A stretch of DNA of 64,000 nt from Oricola thermophila (GTDB taxonomy: Bacteria > Pseudomonadota > Alphaproteobacteria > Rhizobiales > Rhizobiaceae): NCBI RefSeq assembly GCF_013358405.1, contig NZ_CP054836.1, forward strand, positions 3,100,001 through 3,164,000, in the 5' to 3' direction. Every line of letters starts with the position of its first letter. Position 1 is the stretch's first letter. The notes below the pieces were generated by a model. It was not told the origin of the DNA and searched no databases. It saw only the letters and a program-made list of their open reading frames with translations. Below, piece by piece: positions 26,824 through 34,522 of this stretch. The position numbers and the translations under genes are program-made.

Positions 26824-27768
26824 TCAGCCGCTTTCCCCATCCTCGCTCAGCTCGGCGAGATCGTCCAAGTCCATGGCCAGTTGCTTCACCACCGAGCGCA
26901 TCAGGCGCATGATGCCATTCTCGTTGACGAAGGCGCCACGCCCGCACGGGCGGGCCAGATAGAGCGTTCGATGGAGCTGCGGCTCGACGATCCGCCGCGA
27001 GACGAGCTTCCCGGCGGCCAGTTCCTGCGCCACTGTGCCGTAGGGAAGGATGCTCGCCGCCGAGCCTTCCATGACAACCCGCTGCGTCGCCTGAAGCGAC
27101 TGCACTTCGTAGGCGACATTGACACTCAGACCGCGTTCCTGCGCGGCCCGCTCGACAAGGATGCGGATCGGGTCGCGGCTGTGGGCGAGCACGAGCTCCA
27201 TGCCGAGGAGATCGGCGAAGGATACCGCCGGCGCCGCCGGCGCCATGCGCGGATGGGTCACGAGAAGCAGTTCCTCGACCAGCATCGGCGTGTTCGCGAT
27301 GGGTGTGTTCGCCGGCAGTTCGTAGGTGAGTGCAAGGTCGATCTCGCCGCGCTGCAGGCTCCCCTCCAAGACGTGGCTCGTTTCCTCGATCAGGCTCAGA
27401 TAGACATCCGGCAAGTCGCGCCGCACTGCAGTGATGATCTCGGTCCCGACGAGGCGCATGATTGAGGGCGTGACGCCGAACGTCAGCATCTCCTGACGGT
27501 TTTCGCCAAACGCCCTTAACTCGGTTTCCGCCTCTTCCATCAGCTGCAGGATTACGCAGGCGCGCTCATAGAGCCTCTGGCCCGCCGGCGTCACTGAGAC
27601 GCCGCGGGAGTGGCGCTCGAACAGCGGCGTGCCGAGCAGTTCCTCCAGCTGCCTGATCTGGATGCCCAGCGCCGGCTGGGCGACATGCAGCAACGCAGCG
27701 GCCTTCGTCATGTTGCCGACCTCGGCAACCTTCACGAAATACCGTAGCTGCCGGTCATTGATGTGCAT
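26824..27768 (-). CDS. LysR-family transcriptional regulator of the ring-cleavage module
   Basis: This 314-residue LysR protein has a standard N-terminal HTH (about 4-62, with MTKAAALLHVAQPALGIQI and LGTPLFERHSRGVSVT) and an effector domain (about 92-295). It converges tail-to-tail with the decarboxylase gene (3-bp gap). It is the only regulator within the LigAB/importer group and is the likely controller. It belongs to the group related to Nac/CynR-like and aromatic-pathway LysR proteins. Confidence 0.92.
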   Translation of the reverse strand: MHINDRQLRYFVKVAEVGNMTKAAALLHVAQPALGIQIRQLEELLGTPLFERHSRGVSVTPAGQRLYERACVILQLMEEAETELRAFGENRQEMLTFGVTPSIMRLVGTEIITAVRRDLPDVYLSLIEETSHVLEGSLQRGEIDLALTYELPANTPIANTPMLVEELLLVTHPRMAPAAPAVSFADLLGMELVLAHSRDPIRILVERAAQERGLSVNVAYEVQSLQATQRVVMEGSAASILPYGTVAQELAAGKLVSRRIVEPQLHRTLYLARPCGRGAFVNENGIMRLMRSVVKQLAMDLDDLAELSEDGESG

Positions 27769-27856
27769 CTGTCTCGGCCGGGCCTTTCGGGTCGCGCGTC
27801 CTAGTCGTCAGCAATACCGTAGCGCGCAAAGGACTGGCAAGGGTACACCGTGAGGG

Positions 27857-28831
27857 CTATTGGTGAATGGCCGTGTCGCGGCCGGATTGCGCCGAGGAAA
27901 TCATCGCCTCGACGACGGCGATCCCATTCAGCGCCTGCTGGTTGGTGACTGGATAGGCCCTGCCACCGGCGACGAAGTCGGCGAAGGCCTCCAGTTCCGC
28001 TCGTTCCTTGTCGGTACCGACCAGGGGTATGCGTTCCGGATCGTTGCCAAGCTTGCAAATGACGAGGTCGGTGTCGCCGCGCATTTCCAGCCATCCCCGG
28101 GTGCCGTAGGCTTGCAGCCGCCAGATCTCGCCGGTCGCGTGATGCGAGGCGAGATAGCCGGTCACCCCGCTGTCAAAACGCAACAGCGCTGAGGTGACGT
28201 CGTCGATGTCGACGTCGAGCACCCGCCGTTCGCTGTAGCAGAACACCGACTTGACCGGCCCCGCCATGGAAATCATCGCGTCGAGTGCGTGAATGCCGCG
28301 CGCCGTCATCGCGCCGGCCGGGCACTCCGCCCGCTCCGCCCGCCACGTGCCCGGCTTGAGCGCATAGCCCGAGGGACCGGAAAACTGGCCTTCAAGATGC
28401 AACATCTCGCCGATCTCGGAGGCGTGCAGCCGCCTGACCATTTCCAGATAGGCCGGCGCGAAGCGGCGGTTGAAGCCGTGAGCGAGCCGGACCTTCGCCT
28501 TGTCGCAAGCGGCAATGATCCGCTCTGCGTCGGCGACGGTAAGGGCAAGTGGCTTCTCGATGAACACGTGCTTGCCCGCCTCGGCAGCCATGACTGCGAG
28601 ATCACGGTGACTGGAATGCGCCGTCGCGATGAGCACGGCATCGATGGCTGGATCCGCCAGCACCTCGTGGTAGTTGCGAATGGCAATGCCGTATTTTTCG
28701 CCGAAATCGACATGGCGGTCGGGATTGCGGCTCGCCGCCGCCTTGAACGCGATCTTTTCGCTCTTGCCCTGTACCGATCCAACTAGGCGATCCGCCCATT
28801 TGCCGGACCCGAACACTGCGATGTTCAGCAT
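27857..28831 (-). CDS. Gfo/Idh/MocA-family NAD(P)-dependent dehydrogenase
   Basis: This 324-residue oxidoreductase has an N-terminal Rossmann fold (AVFGSGKWADRLV, about 4-17), the catalytic EKP motif (FIEKPLAL, about residue 98) and the C-terminal alpha/beta domain. Family substrates range from sugars and inositols to aldehydes; LigC, which oxidises the protocatechuate 4,5-cleavage product, is a member. That makes a role after ring cleavage attractive, but the sequence here keeps the general EKP motif and does not look close to LigC. It lies downstream of the LysR gene on the same strand (88-bp gap). Confidence 0.88.
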   Translation of the reverse strand: MLNIAVFGSGKWADRLVGSVQGKSEKIAFKAAASRNPDRHVDFGEKYGIAIRNYHEVLADPAIDAVLIATAHSSHRDLAVMAAEAGKHVFIEKPLALTVADAERIIAACDKAKVRLAHGFNRRFAPAYLEMVRRLHASEIGEMLHLEGQFSGPSGYALKPGTWRAERAECPAGAMTARGIHALDAMISMAGPVKSVFCYSERRVLDVDIDDVTSALLRFDSGVTGYLASHHATGEIWRLQAYGTRGWLEMRGDTDLVICKLGNDPERIPLVGTDKERAELEAFADFVAGGRAYPVTNQQALNGIAVVEAMISSAQSGRDTAIHQ

Positions 28832-29017
28832 TTCATCTGGCTCCCTTCGTGCGGCAGCGGCAAGGATGCCGTTTAGGAGACGTCAAACCAAATTCTCTCG
28901 CTTTGTTCCAAAACATTTGGCGAAGCGCTGCTAGCCTTTTAAAGTTTGATTTCCTCCACAAGCATACAGGCTGGGTATCCGCGGTCCGCACGCCGGTTGC
29001 CGCGAGCAGATGCAAGG

Positions 29018-29238
29018 CTCTGTTGACCAAGGGGATTCCCAAATCAGCGGGGTTCTAATTCCAGGCTTCAATCTGGGAGGCAGTCTTGGCCATAAGGCGT
29101 TTTCAAAGCGATTTGACGGACGAGGAAATGGCCATCATCGGTCCGCTTCTGCCGCATAGCAGCGCGCTATGACAAGCTGACACGCAACTTCCTACCCGCT
29201 GTCGCCCTTGCCACGCTCATAGCGTTCCCGATCTGAAC
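29018..29238 (+). pseudogene. IS5-family transposase remnant (both termini, middle deleted)
   Basis: A frame near 29090-29165 reads like an IS5 transposase start (RRFQSDLTDEEMAIIGPLLP). A second frame just after (29168-29238) reads like the C-terminus (RYDKLTRNFLPAVALA) ending in a stop. The roughly 700 bp between them in a complete element are missing, including the catalytic residues. GGCTCTGTTGACC at about 29018 may be the left end. The 28832-29017 stretch shows no gene. Confidence 0.75.
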
Positions 29239-29626
29239 GAGTCTCGATCCCATTGAGCTTTCATCCAGCGTCGATCGGAGCCTGGTTGGTGTCGACGCGG
29301 ATTTGCGCAGGTTGCGCAATCGCCTGCGGGGCCCGGGTAACCATCGTCCCGATCCGGTCATGCACGAACAATCAAGCTGGATCACTCGGGCGGGGTGATC
29401 AGCACCTCGATGCCGCGATCAGCTTCCCTTTTGCAACCAGAACACGATTTCGGCGAGATATTCCTGCGACGGCAGGAATCAGCCTTGCTCCGACCGACAT
29501 GTTCCGGCGAGCTGTCCCTCTCCATCGACCATGCGAGTCCTCCCTGAGAGCCATTGACCGGCTCGCATCGGTGGTTACTCTTGCAAAGCTACCATAGTCC
29601 GTATCCATGTAAGCCATTGAAAGGAC
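29239..29626. other. Gene-free stretch between IS5 remnant and tRNA-Arg
   Basis: About 390 bp with no credible open frame, RNA structure or promoter that I can recognise on either strand. Only short frames without family-like sequence occur. It may be decayed mobile-element DNA, given the IS5 remnant next to it. Confidence 0.5.
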
Positions 29627-29703
<77 letters not shown>

Positions 29704-29907
29704 TCCGGGCGCGGGGCCAAAGCCCGGCCTTGATAACCGAGCAGAACGATTCCTTCAATGCGAAATCGTCCGGCAGTTTCATGTTTCCCGCTCGCGCGGC
29801 CGACGCCGTCGCCGCCAGGTTGTGAACTCGTTCCGTACCGGATGGACAGTCTCGCGACATCCGCGCTATCGGCATTGTCGTCGTGGTAGCCTGTCACGGA
29901 AACGGGG

Positions 29908-30234
29908 ATGAAGACTCGAGCGATGCTGGCCGCGTTGGCGGCGATCCCGGCCCTGCCATCCGACGCCGGGGAGAACGAAGCCGTACGATTCGCGATCTTT
30001 CGCGGCTACACGGCCGCGATCGAGGCAAGCTGTCCGGAATATTTCGCCTATCCGAGCGCTGTATCCGGCGGGCACCTGAGTGCGCGGGACCGGTCGGCAG
30101 CGCTGGCGGACGCACCAGCCTGGCGTGTTGAAATGCAACGCAACGTGAAAGCGCTGGGCTGCGACGCAGCCGCTCGGGACGCCATGGCGTTCACCGACCT
30201 GAAGTTCGAGCAGGTTTGGGAATACAAGCAATAG
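29908..30234 (+). CDS. Small secreted hypothetical protein
   Basis: This 108-residue protein starts with a likely signal peptide (MKTRAMLAALAAIPALPSDAG, about 1-21). The mature part has two cysteines (CPEYF and LGCDAA) about 40 residues apart that could form a disulfide. The family is not recognised. It converges with the GGDEF gene (4-bp gap). Codon use looks normal for the window. The function is unknown. Confidence 0.65.
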   Translation: MKTRAMLAALAAIPALPSDAGENEAVRFAIFRGYTAAIEASCPEYFAYPSAVSGGHLSARDRSAALADAPAWRVEMQRNVKALGCDAAARDAMAFTDLKFEQVWEYKQ

Positions 30235-30238
30235 ACCG

Positions 30239-31003
30239 TCAGGCCGCGGGGAACATGTCGATATCCCTGACGACACGGTCGCGACCCCGCTCCTTCGCGA
30301 CGTAAAGGGAACGGTCCGCCGCCCGAAGCACGTCGTCCAGATCCTGCCCGTTGCGGTGGCGAGCGATCCCGATACTGACCGTAACGCCGACCTGTGCAAG
30401 ATCCATGCTTTCGGCGATTGGGTGGACCCGGGTCCGGATGCGCTCGGCGACAACCTGCGCTGCCGCCGTGTCGGTCCCGTTCAGAAAAACCGCAAACTCC
30501 TCGCCGCCCATGCGGGCGGCGACGTCGGCCGATCGCAGGCTGTCGCGAATGACCGCACCGAGCGCGACAAGGACACGGTCACCGACACCGTGCCCGCAAG
30601 TGTCGTTGATCTTCTTGAAATGATCGGCGTCGATGAAAAGAAGCGTTCCGGCTCCATGCGGGCACTTCGATGCGGAAATCAGGGTACCGACCGAAGCCAT
30701 GAACTCGCGACGATTGGCAAGACGCGTCAGATGATCGGTCTGGGATGCCTCCCGCAGCTCCTCGACGAGCCGCGCAACCCTGGTCGACTGCCCCATGAAC
30801 AGCCAGCTAATCGGAAATGCCACGGCAAAGGTGATGACGGCGGTCAACACAAGGTCCAATACGAGCCGGTCCGCGAAAAACAGGCTGTAGAAGACCAGCG
30901 TGAGTATGTCGGCACAGAGAACGGCAACAATCGTCACGAGCACCGATTGCTGCCATGGGTCCAAGCCGCTGAACCATCGGGAATAGGCGCCGCCATCGAT
31001 CAT
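30239..31003 (-). CDS. Membrane-anchored diguanylate cyclase (GGDEF)
   Basis: This 254-residue protein has two membrane helices (about 20-45 and 50-70) and a GGDEF domain from about residue 85. The active-site motif is GGEEF at 166-170. An RxxD inhibitory site (RSAD, 157-160) lies exactly five residues upstream, so product inhibition by c-di-GMP is expected. FIDADHFKKIND at about 123-134 completes the metal/nucleotide site. There is no EAL domain. It makes c-di-GMP from GTP and may influence the motility encoded at the left of the window. Confidence 0.95.
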   Translation of the reverse strand: MIDGGAYSRWFSGLDPWQQSVLVTIVAVLCADILTLVFYSLFFADRLVLDLVLTAVITFAVAFPISWLFMGQSTRVARLVEELREASQTDHLTRLANRREFMASVGTLISASKCPHGAGTLLFIDADHFKKINDTCGHGVGDRVLVALGAVIRDSLRSADVAARMGGEEFAVFLNGTDTAAAQVVAERIRTRVHPIAESMDLAQVGVTVSIGIARHRNGQDLDDVLRAADRSLYVAKERGRDRVVRDIDMFPAA

Positions 31004-31225
31004 GAGTCATTTCCCCGAACCATGGCAACATCCTGCACCGCCGCGACAAATAGCGGCCCTACATGCCAATCAAATACTTAATTTTTCGCGCCACGGACCC
31101 GGAATCGGCCAGGAAATCCCGCAAACAGCGGGAAACATGCAAGTTCAACCGGTGCAGTAAACCGCCTGTTCAGGAACGATCGGTAGTTTCCGTGGGGTGA
31201 GAACATCAAGTTCGCGGAGAATCGA

Positions 31226-31519
31226 ATGACTTTCGATCCGGACACCATGACCTTCCTGCTTCTCGTACTGTTCGGTGCTGCGGGAGCCTATTTCATCGGT
31301 TATGCGATGGACGGCGTCATGCAGCAGGACGGATTCGGCGTGCTGATGAATTCGGTTATCCTGATCGCCGGCGGCATCATCGGTTTTCGTGCGAGCAAAC
31401 TCGTCCATCTTCCATTCGATTCGGTGACGACGACGTCGGTCCTGATCGTCGCGGGCGGCTTTTTCAGCCTTGCGGTGCTGGCCGTCTTCAAGGGGATATT
31501 TCGCCGACTGGGTTACTGA
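31226..31519 (+). CDS. Small hypothetical membrane protein
   Basis: This 97-residue protein has three predicted hydrophobic helices (about 8-26, 36-55 and 68-90) and an amphipathic linker. No family was recognised with confidence. It starts at ATG 31226 and lies 64 bp before the MFS gene on the same strand. The 31004-31225 gap upstream holds no clear gene. Confidence 0.65.
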   Translation: MTFDPDTMTFLLLVLFGAAGAYFIGYAMDGVMQQDGFGVLMNSVILIAGGIIGFRASKLVHLPFDSVTTTSVLIVAGGFFSLAVLAVFKGIFRRLGY

Positions 31520-31583
31520 CGGCGGAAGACGCCGGCCGACAAGAGCGATGGACAAGCCTGCCGCCCGGCAATAACGTCGCGCG

Positions 31584-32798
31584 ATGCACGGCGTTTCGGT
31601 ATTCGACAGCCGATATTCATGGATACGACTCGCGATCACCCTGCTGATCGCAACCGTCGTCAATGTCGGCATGTGGTCCATCATTTCCGTCATGCCGGAT
31701 GTGCAGGCGGAATTCGCCACGGCGCGCGCGACCGCCTCGCTGCCATACACACTGACCATGGCGGGCTTCGCACTCGGCAATCTAGCAATTGGCCGGGCCG
31801 TGGACCGTTTCGGCATAAGGCGCGCACTTGTCGGCGCGGCGATCCTCCTGGGCGCAAGCTACGCGGCAGCGGCAGCCAGCCCGTCGATTCACGTGCTTTC
31901 GGCAGCACAGTTCGCCATCGGCCTGGGAACCGCGGCGGGTTTCGGTCCGCTGATCGCAGACATTTCCCTGTGGTTCCAGCGTCGCCGGGGCATCGCGGTG
32001 GCAATAGCGGCAAGCGGCAACTATCTCGCCGGCGCTGTCTGGCCTTCGCTTCTGCAAGGCGTCCAGAGCGAAGGGGGCTGGCGAGCGGTCTACCTGTCCC
32101 TTGCCGCAATCATCGTTGCCAGCGTGATACCGCTCTCGCTTCTGCTGGGTCGCCGGATACCGGCAAGCGCCACCGGAGTGCCACTCGCCTCGATCGCGGG
32201 GTCCCGCAAGGCAGCGGCCTTCTCGCCACGCACGATGCAATGGCTGCTCGGCCTCGCCGGAATCGGTTGCTGCATCGCCATGTCGATGCCGCAAGTGCAC
32301 ATCGTTTCCCTCTGCGTCGATCTCGGCTTCGGGCCTTCCATCGGCGCGGAGATGCTGTCCGTGATGCTTCTGGGCGGCGTCGCCTCCCGCCTCATTTCGG
32401 GAATCGCGGCCGACCGGCTCGGCGGCATGGCGACGCTCCTGATCGGATCGACGCTCCAGTGCATCGCGCTTTTTCTCTACCTGCCCAATGAGGGGCTGGT
32501 TTCGCTCTACATGGTCAGCGCCATCTTCGGCCTGTCGCAGGGCGGCATCGTGCCCAGTTACGCACTGATCGTTCGCGAGTACATGCCGGCAAGCGAAGCC
32601 GGCACGCGCGTTGGCTTCGTGATGATGGCAACCATCGTGGGCATGGCGGCCGGCGGCTGGATGTCTGGCTGGATCTACGACGTTACAGGTACATACCGCA
32701 TGGCATTCCTCAACGGGATCGCCTGGAATGTCCTCAACATCGCGATCATCATCATGATCCTGTCGCGCGCCGGCCGCCCGAGGCCGATGGCAGCCTGA
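31584..32798 (+). CDS. MFS transporter
   Basis: This 404-residue protein has about 12 membrane helices in two halves. MFS loop motifs include GRAVDRFGIRRALVG after helix 2 and the related AADRLGGMATLLIG in the second half. It is similar to the oxalate/formate-antiporter-like or monocarboxylate group (GGWMSGWIYDVTGTYRMAF). The substrate is unknown. It converges with hppD (6-bp gap). Confidence 0.9.
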   Translation: MHGVSVFDSRYSWIRLAITLLIATVVNVGMWSIISVMPDVQAEFATARATASLPYTLTMAGFALGNLAIGRAVDRFGIRRALVGAAILLGASYAAAAASPSIHVLSAAQFAIGLGTAAGFGPLIADISLWFQRRRGIAVAIAASGNYLAGAVWPSLLQGVQSEGGWRAVYLSLAAIIVASVIPLSLLLGRRIPASATGVPLASIAGSRKAAAFSPRTMQWLLGLAGIGCCIAMSMPQVHIVSLCVDLGFGPSIGAEMLSVMLLGGVASRLISGIAADRLGGMATLLIGSTLQCIALFLYLPNEGLVSLYMVSAIFGLSQGGIVPSYALIVREYMPASEAGTRVGFVMMATIVGMAAGGWMSGWIYDVTGTYRMAFLNGIAWNVLNIAIIIMILSRAGRPRPMAA

Positions 32799-32804
32799 AC
32801 GCCC

Positions 32805-33917
32805 CTATTCGGCTGCCTCGACCTTCAGTTCACCGGACTCGATCTGCTGGCGCTCGATCGACTCGAACAGGGCGCGGAAGTTGCCTTCGCCAAATCCGTT
32901 GTCTCCCTTCCGCTGGATGAACTCGAAGAAGATCGGCCCGATCACGGTTTTGGAGAATATCTGCAGCAGGATCTTCGTCTCACCGCCCCCGACGACGCCT
33001 TCGCCGTCAATGAGGATGCCGTGCTTCTTCATCCGGTCAAGCGGTTCGTCGTGGCCGTGTACGCGATCGCGGCTCATCTCGTAGTAGACATCCGGGGGGC
33101 CGGGCATGAACTGCAACCCGTTCTCGGCCAATGCATCCGTCGCATCGTAGATGTTCTCGGTCCCGACGGCGATGTGCTGGATCCCCTCGCCCCTGTACTT
33201 CCGCAAATAGCTCTCGATCTGCGACTTGTCGTCGGTCGACTCGTTCAGCGGAATGCGGATCTTGCCGCAGGGCGAGGTGATGGCGCGGCTGACAAGGCCG
33301 GTGAGCTTGCCCTCGATGTCGAAGAAGTGGATCTGTTCGAAGCCGAACAGCTCGCGGTAGAAGTCCCACCACTTGTCCATGTTGCCGCGATAGACATTGT
33401 GGGTGAGGTGATCGAGATAGTAGAAGCCGACACCCTCCGGCCTGGGATCGCGTTCGCCGATCCACTCGAATTCCGCATCGTATGGCGACCCCTTTTCACC
33501 ATAGGTGTCTATGAAATAGAGGAGCGAACCGCCGATCCCGACAATGGCCGGTACGTCCAGCATCTTGTCATCGCCTTCATAGGGCGTGGCCCCCTTCGAA
33601 ACGGCATGATCGAAGGCATGCTTCGCATCGACCACCCGCCACGCCATGGATGGTGCGCAGGGTCCGTGCTCGTCAACGAAACGCATCGCATGCGAGCCGG
33701 GTTCGGCATTCACGATGTAGTTCACGTCGCCCTGCCGCCAGACCGTGATCGCCTTTGACTTGTGGCGCGCAACGGGCGCATAGCCCATGCGCTTGAACAG
33801 CGTTTCCAGTTCCTGTGGATCGGGGTGGGCGAACTCGACAAACTCGAATCCGTCGGTACCGGCCGGGTTCTCGGCGGAAATCTTCGCCTTCGGTGCGTTG
33901 TGCGGAAAAGGACCCAT
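32805..33917 (-). CDS. hppD: 4-hydroxyphenylpyruvate dioxygenase
   Basis: HppD converts 4-hydroxyphenylpyruvate to homogentisate in tyrosine catabolism. The 370-residue product has two vicinal-oxygen-chelate domains. The Fe(II) ligands are visible as His in DHLTHNVYRGNM, His in IQHIAVGTENI and Glu in FFEFIQRKGD. The start at 33917 has GGAGGAG upstream; the frame extending to 33992 overlaps the promoter. It is divergent from an Lrp-type gene, a usual arrangement in which the regulator controls hppD. Confidence 0.97.
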   Translation of the reverse strand: MGPFPHNAPKAKISAENPAGTDGFEFVEFAHPDPQELETLFKRMGYAPVARHKSKAITVWRQGDVNYIVNAEPGSHAMRFVDEHGPCAPSMAWRVVDAKHAFDHAVSKGATPYEGDDKMLDVPAIVGIGGSLLYFIDTYGEKGSPYDAEFEWIGERDPRPEGVGFYYLDHLTHNVYRGNMDKWWDFYRELFGFEQIHFFDIEGKLTGLVSRAITSPCGKIRIPLNESTDDKSQIESYLRKYRGEGIQHIAVGTENIYDATDALAENGLQFMPGPPDVYYEMSRDRVHGHDEPLDRMKKHGILIDGEGVVGGGETKILLQIFSKTVIGPIFFEFIQRKGDNGFGEGNFRALFESIERQQIESGELKVEAAE

Positions 33918-34003
33918 CAAAAACTCCTCCTGTTTTCCTGATGACAGGATAACGCGCAAGCTCCGCAATGTGTTTGCATTCTGGCGCGTCATATATCAAA
34001 AAT

Positions 34004-34020
34004 ATGCATGGTTCATGCAT
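34004..34020. promoter_or_regulatory. Palindrome in hppD/Lrp divergent promoter, candidate operator
   Basis: ATGCATG-gtt-CATGCAT is a perfect 7-bp inverted repeat. It lies in the 119-bp gap between the two divergent starts (33917 and 34037), 16 bp before the Lrp ATG. Its place suits autoregulation and hppD control by the Lrp-family protein; no binding data are implied. Confidence 0.55.
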
Positions 34021-34036
34021 CAAAGGGACGGCTGAC

Positions 34037-34504
34037 ATGGGCGAAACGTATCTAGATGAAACCGACCGCAAGATCCTTGCTCTCTTGCAGGATGACGCGC
34101 GGCTGACCAACAACGACCTCGCCGAGCGCATTCACCTGTCGCCGTCGCAATGTTCACGCCGGCGCGCGCGGCTGGAACGCGACGGCTTCATTGCCGGCTA
34201 TCACGCGCACGTCGATGGCGAGAAAGCCGGTTTCGGACTGGTGAACTTCATCTCGGTGACGCTGTCGACGCACAACCGCAACAACGCCGCGCGCTTCGCC
34301 GAACTGATGACGAGACTGCCGGAAGTGCAGGAAGCGCATGCGCTGACCGGCGAGATGGACTACATTCTGAAGGTCGTCACGAAAGACCTGCGCGGCCTGT
34401 CGGATTTCGTCAACGAGACACTGCTGCCGCACGAGGCGGTGCAGAACGTCAAGACGTCGATCGTGCTGCAGACCCTGAAGGAGACGAGCGCACTGCCACT
34501 GTGA
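34037..34504 (+). CDS. Lrp/AsnC-family regulator, probable hppD regulator
   Basis: This 155-residue regulator has an N-terminal HTH (about 5-65, LDETDRKILALLQDDARLT and LSPSQCSRRRARLE) and a C-terminal RAM ligand-binding domain (about 70-150, VQEAHALTGEMDYILKVV). The start at 34037 gives the family N-terminus; the longer frame from 33968 lies in the promoter. It is divergent from hppD, so it probably responds to tyrosine or a keto acid. Confidence 0.92.
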   Translation: MGETYLDETDRKILALLQDDARLTNNDLAERIHLSPSQCSRRRARLERDGFIAGYHAHVDGEKAGFGLVNFISVTLSTHNRNNAARFAELMTRLPEVQEAHALTGEMDYILKVVTKDLRGLSDFVNETLLPHEAVQNVKTSIVLQTLKETSALPL

Positions 34505-34522
34505 CCGCCGGATGGAAAGTCG

